NCBI GenBank assembly: GCA_022385805.1 | Contig: MU277704.1 | Coordinates: forward strand, 89,944 to 109,966 | DNA length: 20,023 bases | From: Pilatotrama ljubarskyi | Taxonomy: Eukaryota > Basidiomycota > Agaricomycetes > Polyporales > Polyporaceae | Direction of reading: 5' to 3' | Shown: piece after piece, positions 10,143 through 19,209 of the stretch | How positions within the stretch are numbered: position 1 is the first letter of the stretch | How the letters are laid out: each line of letters opens with the position of its first letter | Position numbers and translations under genes: made by a program | Notes under the pieces: model-generated | The model's database searches: none | The model's input: only the letters and a program-made list of their open reading frames with translations | Told to the model about the DNA's origin: nothing

Positions 10143-11855
10143 ATGTGGCCCAATCTGTTTCCCTCTACCAGAGGACGCTACCGTGTCATCGGCACGCTCA
10201 GGGGACATACGACGGGAGTGTTTTCACTCGACTTTTCGGACAACGGCCGCCATCTGGCCAGTGGAGGTGAGCGTACTCCCAAAGCGCTGAGTGCTGAGTC
10301 TCATGAACTGGGGAGGGGGAGACGGTCTCAAGGTCTGGGACATGAAGACTAAGCTTCCCCTTTGGGTCCCAGAGCATCGAAATGCTATCGGTCCTGTCTC
10401 GCAAGTCCTCTGAATTCCCACTTGCTCAAAGATACCAACGGTCTGCAGCGGAACTGGGTTTGGCTACCTCTGCCTATGAACGCAAAGTGCGGACACGGTG
10501 GGTGGTCAAAGAGTCGATAGACGTAGATGACCACTGATGGAATGTAGGGGTCTTTCACGGAGGTATTCGCCAGATGACTGGGCGGAGGAGCCGAGATCCT
10601 GGGACTTGCACACGAGACGCTCACCCCAACCGACATACGCATCGCTGTCACAGACCGGAGTTGCTTCGTGGGGGTGTACTCGTACGACGGCCGTGGAGAG
10701 TTGCTGCCGATCTTCACGACGCGCCTCAACCATTGCATTCCAATCTCGATTTCGTTCGCAGAGACGAGAGCGAGGGAGGTCTACGTATTCGGACTTCATG
10801 ATGGAACAATGTGAGTTTGCGACCACGATGAATTGTGCTACGGGACTCACACACAACGTGCAGGTACAAACTCTCCGGAACTGATGGCAAAGTGCTGAAA
10901 TCGAAGAGTCTGAGCGACAAAATGTAAGCCAGCGCATCATGATATCGCATAAAAACCCATCCTTACTTTTCCAGTGGATACGCCTCGATACAAGCAAAAC
11001 AGCAGCTGCTGCTGGTCGACAACGTCAGCACCGGATTCGACGCATGGAACCTAAGCTCAGAGACGCACCAATGGACGTTTCCTACGGGGAAGCCAATACG
11101 CTTCCTCCCCAGACAAGTCCATTTTGCTGATGATGCGAAGACCATCGTGGGTGGCAGTGATCATGGAGCCGTGTACGTGTTTGATCGGAAGACCGGGGCG
11201 CCTGTGGATGTGCTATGCCACGCTCAGCAAGGGCTTGTTCAGACGATAGCTGTACGTACATCCACTCACCCTGAGCTGTCTCCACCACTTATAGTACACT
11301 AGACGGCGGACTGTGGCGGCTTCTCCATCATCGCAAGCGGATCATCCTGCGGGACAGGACAGATTCTGTTGTGAGAAGCGAAGAAATCCACCAAGGCTGC
11401 GACAACGTGGCGTACACCACTGACGCCGGGCAACGTTCTCTGGACGTTTGTGCAGCTAGCAATGCTGTCTGCTGCCATTGCTTTCATCCTGCAAGACGTC
11501 GGGGGATTGGTACGTGTGGTCTTCAAGCAAGTCACGTCCACTCACACGCAGCCCCTCACAGAGCGATGTCATGAGATGGGCGCAATCTGCGGCGGGAGGC
11601 GCCCCTCGGGCGGATTCATCGCCGCCGATGGTACACGTCGCCACGGGTCACAGCAACCGCCAAATAATCGCTGTCACCGAAGGCGGTACAGCCACCCGTT
11701 CCAAGTCCACTGCCGAGAACAGTCGCAGTACTACGCTTTGGAAGGAATGGAAGAGCTACGTCGGTGGAGGAGAGATGCCCAATGAACGAGCAAGGGTGTC
11801 GTGGAATGCGAGAGATACACCGTCGGAGGATCAATCGAGAGTGATCGTGTTGTAG
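10143..11855 (+). pseudogene. WD40-repeat protein gene with C-terminal membrane segment, disabled by four in-frame TGA codons
   Basis: Seven exons (10143-10266, 10316-10497, 10548-10810, 10864-10923, 10975-11251, 11303-11509, 11562-11855) join through six introns of 49-53 nt into a 468-codon frame. WD40 signatures are clear: GHTTGVFSLDFSDNGRHLAS, then GDGLKVWDMKTKLPLW; AREVYVFGLHDGTMYKL; and FADDAKTIVGGSDHGAVYVF followed by DRKTGAPVDVL. A hydrophobic stretch (FVQLAMLSAAIAFIL) near the C-terminus looks like a membrane anchor. Such proteins fold as beta-propellers and serve as binding scaffolds; no partner can be named here. TGA codons at 10411, 10477, 10575 and 11372 interrupt the frame, yet sequence, splice sites and phases remain coherent around each. 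Three sit where Trp is expected (VL-stop-IP, YLCL-stop-TQ, QILL-stop-EA), the fourth where Arg would fit (FAR-stop-LGGG). It resembles a multi-copy Agaricomycete WD40 family. Confidence 0.75.
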
Positions 11856-12184
11856 CATAGCTGTACACGAGGATACTATGCGTCGTTGATCTCGGACCTG
11901 GGCGCAACCTGCCTGCAAGTTCATGAGGATTACAAGCAAAAGCGATGAAGAGACCTCTGCACGACTTACTATCAACTAGGTTCATGAATACTCTTCTGAT
12001 TTGACCTCGATATAGGCGTTGACCGGCTTGCTGAGGTCGGCGGGAAGCGCGTCCTGGAGGCGGGTTGTCTTAGCACGGGCTTTGAGGACATCGAACGGTC
12101 AGTTGTAGGTACTGACTTCAAGTACCGGCAGAGCTGACCCAGGGAGACGTTTGAGTTTTGATCCAGGGCTTGAGGACCTCCTGA

Positions 12185-12299
12185 CATGGTGCGGGTTGAA
12201 CCAAGCACAGACAGGAGGGGTTCGACCGCCGGTGGTTCTTCTTGCTGCTGAGCCGAGGTGGGTTTTTCGGTCATGGTGCGGGTTGAACCAAGCACAGAC
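12185..12299 (-). repeat. 28-base direct repeat, two perfect copies 87 bases apart
   Basis: Copies at 12185-12212 and 12272-12299 are identical and begin catggtgcgggttgaaccaa. On the minus strand they contain TGGTTCAACCCGC, the 13-base core of the motif seen at 12836 and 13126. Their 87-base offset equals 29 codons, so both encode SVLGSTRTM in the low-complexity minus ORF. Confidence 0.85.
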
Positions 12300-12335
12300 G
12301 TTTGATGACCCGGTCCACATATCTGAGGCATGCGG

Positions 12336-12411
12336 ATGGGAGGAGGGTGGCGAGAGGAGGAGGGAGATGAGGAGGAGGGTGGAGGGGTTGGTGGTGACGG
12401 TGGGAGGACAA
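12336..12411 (+). repeat. Polypurine (G/A) tract
   Basis: About 75 bases almost entirely purine on the plus strand, made of ggagg and agagg variants with a few pyrimidine interruptions. It accounts for the Pro/Ser-rich start of the minus ORF here. Confidence 0.7.
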
Positions 12412-12442
12412 GGCGATGGGCAGCTCGCATGGCCCTCCGGTT

Positions 12443-12476
12443 GCCTACCGGATTTGTTATCCAGGTCAGGTAGGCG
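12443..12476. repeat. Short inverted repeat
   Basis: Gcctacc and ggtaggc face each other across about 20 bases, which could form a 7-bp stem. No run of T follows, so I do not call it a terminator. Confidence 0.4.
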
Positions 12477-12835
12477 CCCCTGCTCTTATGCCGGATAAGT
12501 ATGAGGCTTGGGTTAATGCAACGGAAGTCACAGCGCCCGCCTGACCACCTACCGAATTTGCGCCTCCTCGCGACGTTGTCTGCTGACTTCCTTGTCCTCC
12601 CATCCCACCACCCGGGTCCTCAACAATCACTAGGTCCAAGATGCTCTACAAACGTATAAGAGCCGTGCAATCGCTCCAGGTTGCAACACCCGCAATCCTT
12701 CCAGTAAGCAGCCGCTTGGAAGGAAGCCCCTTGACTGACCGAGGTGTCGAACCATCCAGGTTTCACTGATTCAAATAGCACGACAATAGCCTCGTGCAAG
12801 ACTATCAGGCCCAATTCTTCCTACATCGACATCAC

Positions 12836-12856
12836 TGAGTGTGGTTCAACCCGCTC
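12836..12856 (+). repeat. GTTCAAC near-palindromic motif, copy 5
   Basis: Reads tgagtgtggttcaac plus ccgctc on plus. The core GGTT-C-AACC is a perfect odd palindrome flanked by GAG and CTC. Confidence 0.7.
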
Positions 12857-13125
12857 TAGGCCTCGAACAGGACTCTACGACTGTTTCTCACCCACCCCTT
12901 CGCCTTCCTGTATGTTCAACGTCATTCGCCCTTGACACTGTTAACTTGCATATAGGCTTTGCAACCCCGACGATCAGTCCAAGTTGCAGGGTGCTTCCTG
13001 TACACTCTCAAGTCCTGGTCGCTGAGCACCCCCAGAGTTGTGCGTATCTCATCATGCGCGTTCACATGCCTCAGACTAACCACCGTTGATTTCGTAGAAC
13101 GGACTGCTCTGTTCGGCTGCTGCCA

Positions 13126-13146
13126 CGAGTGTGGTTCAACCCGCTC
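13126..13146 (+). repeat. GTTCAAC near-palindromic motif, copy 6
   Basis: Identical to copy 5 over the 20 bases from GAGTGTGG to CCGCTC. It is about 200 bases upstream of the transposase ATG at 13344. Confidence 0.7.
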
Positions 13147-13186
13147 TGCATCCCCACCTGACGCGGATGGACTCTCCACTGTGCTT

Positions 13187-13207
13187 TGAGTGTGATTTAA
13201 CCCGCTC
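13187..13207 (+). repeat. GTTCAAC near-palindromic motif, copy 7
   Basis: Two changes from copy 5 (gatttaac in place of ggttcaac) with both arms intact. It is about 140 bases upstream of the transposase ATG. Both changes are C-to-T or G-to-A. Confidence 0.65.
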
Positions 13208-13343
13208 TGCACTGGCCCCCCTCCCCCCCAAGCTTCCCCCCTCCCTGTCTCATTCCGCGCGACCTCCCAGCAACATACATCGATTGACGGGATAGTCTCA
13301 CTCCCGCTCCCTCTTGAACCACCGTCCGCGGTAGCATCACGCA

Positions 13344-16300
13344 ATGTTCCAGAGGTATTGCACCTGTGCCGAGTGTCTCCACACCGGCTCTACCAAAGGG
13401 AAGAAATGGACCCACAAAATGGAATGGTACAATCACCAGGCTTCAATAGAGAGGGCCCGACGTGGACAACAACAACCTCTGGCTTCTTTATCTCCGCCGT
13501 GTCCTCGGGTAGCACAGTCTCTGGAAGAGCGGTCGGATGATTTGTTCCTCGCGACTGCTGCTGGTGAATATTCGGACCCCGTCATGTCATCCTGACCTCG
13601 CGTTCCACGATACAATCAGAGCCGTCTGTTTTACCTTCCCGGGGCCTGCACTTCAGCGATGTTCTCGAGAGCATCTCGGCCATCCGAACAATGCTTCCCT
13701 CCTGCCGTTCTGAAGCGGAGAAGCGTGAAGCACACCATTCCACCGCTGTGGCTACCGCCCAGCTCTCTCACATGGAGGAGAACCTTCGGAATCTCACCGT
13801 CTGTTTGGTGTCACCGTCGGAAGAGGTCCTGTCCCGGGCAGAGGTGATTTTGCTGAGCTCGTCGGTGTATTTCGGTCAATTGGACGGTCCACCGAGTCTC
13901 TTGATCGGCGTAAGGCGTCGATACGGGAGATGTTAGTTCGCATTCATGCGCGCCTGTTTGAACTCAGGAATCTTTACCCGAAGAAGGATACTTGCGAGCC
14001 AGTGGAGAGCGACTGCAGTGAGTTCTGCCGCATATCCATCCTTACAGTCGCTGATCTCTTTCAGGTGCTCATTATGATATGCCGGTGAACGATCTTCATC
14101 CCGTGGCGCAGGTCGCCCAGTTTCTCGGGATCGTTTTCCACGTCTTGGGGAAGCTGAGCCGTGGTGCATCTGATTTCCTACTCTCTGGCCTCACCCTCCT
14201 CATCGGTATCACCTTCGAGACATTGACCTCAGCCTCTGGTACGATGCCAGAACAAGATAGGATATTGAAACAGATCCCTTGTACTCTGAAGTCGGTGTTG
14301 CAGCAGTTCAACCTGGACGCCAAAACGACCATCTATGCTGCGTGCCCTGACTGCCACTACACCTACGACGCCATCGTCGATGTTGTATCCCAGAGTCTCA
14401 CATATCCGGAGCGGTGTACCAATGTTCCTGAGCCTGGTGGTAGTCCTTGTGGAGCTTCCCTGCTCGAGCCCGGACCAGACACGACGCTACTCTCGGCGAC
14501 ACCCAAGGTCCCGTACGTCGTACACGACTTTCACGACTACGTGAGCGGGCTGCTATCTTCGAAGGAGAATGTGATCTTGTTCAGGGCCGCCTGCGATGAA
14601 GCTCTCGCTGCCATCAAGGGCAACAAGCCAATGCGCGAGGTGACGCACCCTTATCAGGCCGAGTTCGTTTGCACTTTCATGCTCGCCGGCAAACGCGAAC
14701 TGCTCTTCGTAGATCAGAGGGACGAAATTCGAATTCTCTTCGCTCTCCACGTGGATTCGTTCAACGTCGAGGATATGAAGATACGCGGCGCGACGTTCTC
14801 CTCCACGATCATCACCATGGCACCTCTGGGACTCCCCGTTGAGTGGTGTTACAAAGCCGAGAACATGTACCTTGCTGCAATCATACCTGGCCCTCGGGAG
14901 CCATCTCTTGAGGCTCTCAACCACTATCTGCGTCCTGTCGTAAACCAGATGGTAGATTCCTGGAAACGAGGTGTTCGTCATTCCCGCGTTGCGACCAAAT
15001 CTGGGAGCTGCGTTTCTTGGTCTGTGATTGCGGCTGCGGTCATGGACCTGATTGCTGCACGAAAAACCGCACAGCTCGCATCTCACTCGGCCCACATCTA
15101 TTGCAGTGTCTGCAACTGCACCATGCTGGAGACCCGGGGTCGTACGGACTTTGAGTGCTGGACACGTCGAGATCCGGCCAAGATGCGCGAGTGCACTGAG
15201 CAGTGGAGAGACGCCGGGAGCAAAAGCGAGCGGGACAAGATCTTCCAGCAACATGGTGTGCGATGGTCAGAGCTTTGGCGATTACCGTACTGGGATCCGA
15301 CACGCCAGCTCGTGGTGGACTCTATGCATTGTATCTTTGAAGGCCTCGTCCCTTACCATTTTCGCGAGATTCTTGGGCTCACCGTTGCAAATGCAAATTC
15401 GAAGGACGCGATACCAGCTGCCTTTGTCCATGAGTTCAAGAGTATTGACATCAAAGCCAATGCCAACTTGGATGCAAAGGATGAGAAGAAGCTCTCAGCA
15501 AGGGCCATCAGCGACGTCCGGCTCATCCACCGTGCTCTTTGTCTACCGGTTTGTAACGATTTGGAAGCAGGGCTCGAGACCCTCCACAAGAGCCTGACGG
15601 GGAGAAGCCTGAAGGCCCTGCACTTCGTGGGCAGCGATCTCAATGTCCCGCAGACCAAACCGAAGATAACCAGGAAGGATTGGGCGGATGGCTTGGTTGC
15701 GTGGGTAAGTCAGACACTGAGAAGTCCTGCGCTTGTGCTGATCTTGCTACAGCGTCGTTGTCAACCTTTCTCGTCAGATCGACCACCAGCCGAGAAACTT
15801 GCCACCCCTGAGGTTATGTCTCGTATACAGGAAGTCATCTGAGAGACAGCAACACCTTCTTGGTTGAGCTCCGTGCCCAAGGATTTCGGTGACGCGGCAG
15901 GCACGCTCAAGGCCGATGAATGGCGTATCCTCTGCACCGTATATCTCCCTCTTGCGCTCATCAGCCTCTGGGATATGGGTGCGTCGTATGCAGCGACGAA
16001 GGACCCCACATTCCTGCTGGAGGTCCTTGACAACACTATGGCCCTTGTGTCTGCTGTCAGCGTGCTGTCGAAATGATCCACGTCGCATTAACGTGCTAAT
16101 AGGTACCGTCTTTACCTTGCTCAGTGGTTGGATGGAGTGCAGAGATTGCATCCGGAGCGGTACTCCCATCGGACAAATAACCACATGGCCTTCCATATCT
16201 ACGACTTCCTCTTGCTTTTCGGACCTGTGTACTCCTGGTGGTGCTTCCCTTTTGAATGGTTGATCGGTCACCTGCAGCGTATACCGCATAACGGCAAATG

Positions 16301-16588
16301 CGGTACATGGTGGATATTCTCGAGACCATGACCGACCTTCTGACATTTGTCATATTTACAGGCGAGTCAGAAATGACTATGCTCAATTCTTACTTGCGGG
16401 CCTCCAAGTTACGACGATGGTTTCAGCGATCCGACTGTCCACCAGCCCTCAGCCAGGTCAAGCGGCTCTTCGACAAAGTGTTCGGTAACGGCAACTTCGC
16501 TGGTGCTTCAGAGGCACCTGAAATCCTTGAAGAGGAGAGTGCCAAGCAGCCATTGTCCCTGCCCGATGATCTCCAGCGTTGTCTATAA
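13344..16588 (+). pseudogene. Tnp2-family (CACTA-type) transposase, degenerate
   Basis: Exons can be traced at 13344-13563, 13620-14017, 14065-15704, 15753-about 16070, 16103-16302 and 16362-16588, with introns of 47-59 nt. Only the join near 16067-16103 is unresolved. The N-terminus has a Cys/His cluster (RYCTCAECLHTG, then KKWTHKMEWYNH), probably a small zinc-binding DNA-contact region. Downstream come YHDFHDY-like VHDFHDYVSGLL, FALHVDSFNVEDMKIRGA, AENMYLAAIIPGP, then the family hallmark WRLPYWDPTRQLVVDSMHCI, and later NNHMAFHIYDFLLLFGPVYS followed by WWCFPFEWLIGHLQR. These match the fungal Tnp2 transposases, which cut and paste DNA transposons. Disablements: a 1-base-type frameshift near 13844, TGA at 15840, TGA at 16074 and TAA at 16586. 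The N-terminal exon join was inferred from splice signals and frame. Confidence 0.83.
13344..16588 (+). mobile_element. Core of a CACTA-like DNA transposon remnant; ends not found
   Basis: The transposase pseudogene marks a DNA-transposon copy. I looked for CACT(A/G)-type terminal inverted repeats and target duplications on both sides and could not place any pair with confidence, so the extent given is only that of the transposase. Repeated GTTCAAC motifs upstream (12836-13207) could be subterminal repeats or promoter sites; no matching inverted set is seen downstream. Confidence 0.6.
13842..13848 (+). other. Frameshift in the transposase second exon
   Basis: The frame ...SPSEEVLSRAE ends at GAG (13841-13843). 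The protein-like continuation DFAELVGVFRSIGRSTESLD begins at GAT (13846). Two extra bases (GT) lie between them, equivalent to a loss of one base or gain of two. Confidence 0.65.
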
Positions 16589-16814
16589 GGTACGACATCC
16601 TCATATACTTGGCAAAGGAATTAGCTGACGCATTCCTCACATTGTAGGACTAGGGAGTACATGTGGTGTTATATATACCCTCGTCGAATGCAATGATGCA
16701 GAAGCCGATGCAAAGCAATCGGAGGCAATGCTGAATCCAAGCTGCTGTAGAATGCCCCCGTTCTACAAGATGTATTGCTGTGCTGCGTGCCAAAGCGTCA
16801 ACTGGAGGAAGAGG
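16589..16814. other. Degenerate tail of the transposase region and 3' flank
   Basis: After the TAA at 16586 a GT-AG pair (GTACGA near 16590, TTGTAG near 16648) still looks like an intron, followed by about 45 open codons. This may be the decayed last exon of the transposase, but I cannot match it to the family. No other gene is seen. Confidence 0.35.
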
Positions 16815-17908
16815 TCACCTGAACAATGCATTGTGCTCTAGTGAGGTGTCGCTAGCCATGCCGACGGGATGCCGTAGGGAAGGTGTTTCCACGCCGCGGC
16901 CAGTCACCAGACAGAGTAGCACCATGGGCACACTCTCTGCAGCGAATTTGCAGCCCTGCAGGACTGAGCCATCTGAATACTGAGAAGACGACCGAGAGTA
17001 TAATCTGCACGTACCTTCTTGTTCCCGGAAGCACCCCACGCCGTCATGATCAAGCAGTTGGACTCCACTCCGGGAGAGCTAGGACGCACTTGCCCCCGCC
17101 GGAGCATGAGCTTGCGCGTACGGGAGACGCTGCTCGGGACATCCGACGGCAATGACGTGTGCGTACCCGTTCGCGCAGCGGTAGAAGTTCCAGATATGCA
17201 TGTGAAGTATGACCCTACGCGCAGGATCGACCAACAGGTGGCACGAAGCTACCGGCCGTGTTGCTCCCCTTGCTTCCTGGCCTCCCCAGACCACTGCCAA
17301 GCTCATCGACAAACTCGTCCTCAGCCTGCAAGTCTCTGAACAGGCGGGTGGGCTCTGCTTTTGGTTCAAAACGGTTGCGCGTGAACATATCGTGTATGAG
17401 CGCCTTGGGGCCCAGGGTATACGTGAATTGCCTGAGGGCCTCGGGACCGTCCATGGAGTCGCATGAGACAGTATACTTGTGCTTGTCCCATGGGAAGGCT
17501 ATCGGGTCTGTTCCGCGTACCTGGCGGAAGTACTCGACGAAGATTGGAGGGAGGTCGTTCGGAGCCTCTCCACACAGATGATTGGGTGCAGAAAGCCGAC
17601 TTACCGAGCAGCTATCACACTTCTGGTAGCAGAAGTTCCATTGCAGGGGTCCGGAGCTGGACTGCTCATGACGGCTACTCACGACGTTGTCCAGTACACC
17701 CAAATGCAGGTCGTGTTTGCAGTGTTCGCCCTATCGAGCGAAGACATGAGGACGACACATATTGTAGAGGTAAGTCCACCTTGAAGTGTGGTGAATATAT
17801 CCCTATTCGACTCGCGAGAGACTGCTTGCTGGACCGCGAGAGACTGGGTACTTCAACTGCGAGAAACTGTTGGAAAGGGCTTGTAGCATCTCTGCCATCT
17901 CTGCTCAC
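16815..17908 (-). CDS. Tentative multi-exon gene, uncharacterised
   Basis: The 3' part is the best supported: an exon ending GVESNCLIMTAWGASGNKK is followed by a 59-nt intron (GTACGT at 17014 to CTGCAG at 16956) and a last exon 16955-16815 in phase 0. Upstream, a long frame at 17720-17215 is protein-like (CKHDLHLGVLDNVVSS, LPPIFVEYFRQVRGTDPIAF, TYTLGPKALIHDMFTRNRFE, AEDEFVDELG). A 49-nt intron (GTGGAC...CGATAG) would join it to an exon with SRIGIYSPHFK. How the middle exons connect across 17270-17200 is uncertain, and the start codon is not resolved: the upstream frame opens at GTG 17908 and an ATG at 17898 is in another frame. The product is not recognised. A TATATAAA lies about 125 bases upstream. 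It could be intact, a pseudogene, or two fragments. Confidence 0.4.
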
Positions 17909-18300
17909 CCTCCCTCACTCTCTCCCCACTTTCATCCAAGCATGGAGTACACCCTATCACGGAAAGACTATGCTGTGAGTGATGAGTAGCTGCCAGATGC
18001 AAGTAGCTGACAGGACTGTGACAGGTTTTTATATACAGGATCAACAGCGCCGCTAGAAGAGTTCTTCACTGGAACGAATTCATTCATGTGCGTGCATGTC
18101 TAGCACCGTCTCTCTAGGCCATGCACAAAGTAAAGCTCGTTCTGCAGACCGGCAAGGGCTCAAAGCGCGTGTTCATGCCCCAAGGCCCCCCCCCTGGACC
18201 GCCCTTTCACTGGCATGAGATAAGTGCTACTCTGGATGGCTTAGGGGCTTTTAGGGATACTCATTCCTAACGTCTCCAGCCTCACGGTTTTCACGGTGTC
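17909..18300. other. Intergenic stretch with a TATA-like site
   Basis: No supported gene in about 390 bases. It contains the TATATAAA element on minus and, near 18188, a short C run (eight C's). Confidence 0.5.
18028..18035 (-). promoter_or_regulatory. TATA box candidate
   Basis: On the minus strand the sequence reads TATATAAAAA in a mixed-composition setting, about 120-130 bases ahead of the tentative gene start near 17908-17898. It is the best TATA match in the window. Confidence 0.4.
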
Positions 18301-18846
18301 TCAATCGGCAAAGACACGCAGGCGGAGTAGGTCTTTCGCTCCTAGCGTTCCGTTCGTCACTGATACCGTGCTCAGCATCCGCAACCAATTGACCGCCTTG
18401 TATGGCTGGAATGAGGCAACATTCCGTTGTTGCTAACTGCTGGAATTTGCATAGGCTGGTCGCGAGTCCATAGTACATAGTCTTTCTTGGTGCTACCCTT
18501 CCTTTCTGCGAATCCCGGTGTCTACGCTGGGTCGCTCGATCTTTCGTAGTGCACCGCGCACCCTCGTAAGTGACTCACCTATGTTCTGCAGTTCTGGCAC
18601 TGATTTGGCTTCCCCTCGCGGATCTTTGCCCTTGTCTAGCGGGACGACTACGAGCGCAAAGGCTCCACCATCAGCTTTCGCTTCACCCACGCGCCGCTGT
18701 CCCATGAGCACGCGTGGGCGGCCCTCCCATGTTCGGGGAGACGTGCTCGCCCACCGTTGCGGTGTCCTCTGTATAGTACAAGCGTAGGTATCGAATACGA
18801 TCAGCGGCACAGCGGGGGCTGGTCTCCGGTTCAACATTCCCTCCAT
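18301..18846 (-). pseudogene. Small uncharacterised gene, probably frameshifted
   Basis: An ATG at 18846 opens 117 codons (MEGMLNRRPAPAVPLIVFD, TPQRWASTSPRTWEGRPRVL, LVVVPLDKGKDPRGEAKSVP, then ELQNIGESLTRVRGALRKIE) ending in TAG at 18495. From about 18525 to 18425 the protein-like reading moves to another frame (RKGSTKKDYVLWTRDQPMQI). From about 18423 it returns to the first frame (AVNWLRMLSTVSVTNGTLGA, then KDLLRLRVFAD) and stops at TGA 18303-18301. A compensating pair of indels, or an unrecognised splice, would explain this. The pieces are reminiscent of a multi-copy Agaricomycete family of unknown function. GTCGCCCGC-type units lie 45-85 bases upstream in coding orientation. Confidence 0.45.
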
Positions 18847-18890
18847 CTACTTGATACACCGGCAGAAGTGGCCGAACTGCGCGTTCACAG

Positions 18891-18930
18891 CGGGCGAACT
18901 GCTTGCTTGCAGCGGGCGACCAGTGGGCGC
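18891..18930 (-). repeat. GTCGCCC(A/G)C leader repeat upstream of the gene starting at 18846
   Basis: Three units (GGGCGAA at 18892, GGGCGAC at 18914, GGGCGCC at 18925 on plus) read TCGCCCGCTG, GTCGCCCGCTG and GCGCCCACTG on the coding strand, 45-85 bases ahead of the ATG. Confidence 0.65.
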
Positions 18931-19209
18931 CAGTACTTATTTTCTGGTGTCCAGATAATATGAATTCATCTACCGCCGAGAACGTGAACGATAATATTAT
19001 ACATTGTATCGTCCAAAAGGGGTAATATATTTTCAAATTCTCCACGTCCCCGCAAATGAATCATCTAATGTCGTTCTTATGACCGACGAAAAAGAAATTC
19101 TCTTGTCACAAGAAGGCGTTACAGAATAAGAGATTCTGATATCACTTTTGTGGACCGACGAGTTTATATCTCAGACGGTCTAAGAACAGGTTACATAGTA
19201 TCTAATTAT
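18931..19209. other. AT-rich intergenic stretch
   Basis: No gene seen. The stretch is clearly richer in A and T than the rest of the window, especially 18950-19060 and 19120-19210. It lies between the 3' end of the 6-exon gene and the promoter of the gene at 18846. Confidence 0.6.

Larger units (their letters stand above)
11856..13343. other. Long intergenic stretch with short repeats; no supported gene
   Basis: This 1.5-kb stretch lies between the WD40 pseudogene and the transposase pseudogene. A 152-codon minus ORF (11972-12430) is Pro/Ser low-complexity and largely explained by a polypurine tract and a 28-base duplication, so I do not call it a gene. Within the stretch are GTTCAAC motifs (12836, 13126, 13187) that point toward the transposase, and an inverted repeat near 12443-12475. 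The last few hundred bases probably carried the transposase promoter. Confidence 0.5.

Noticed and set aside
10143..11855. Idea that TGA is reassigned to tryptophan in this genome
   Set aside because: Apparent genes here terminate in TGA (3164, 8305, 16815) and use TGG normally, and spliceosomal introns show it is not mitochondrial. Decay explains the stops better.
11972..12430. 152-codon minus ORF
   Set aside because: Low-complexity Pro/Ser content follows from the polypurine tract and the 28-base duplication. There is no motif or splice structure to support it.
12836..12856. GGTTCAACCC considered as part of a tRNA gene
   Set aside because: It resembles a B box, but no A box, acceptor stem or cloverleaf can be formed around any copy.
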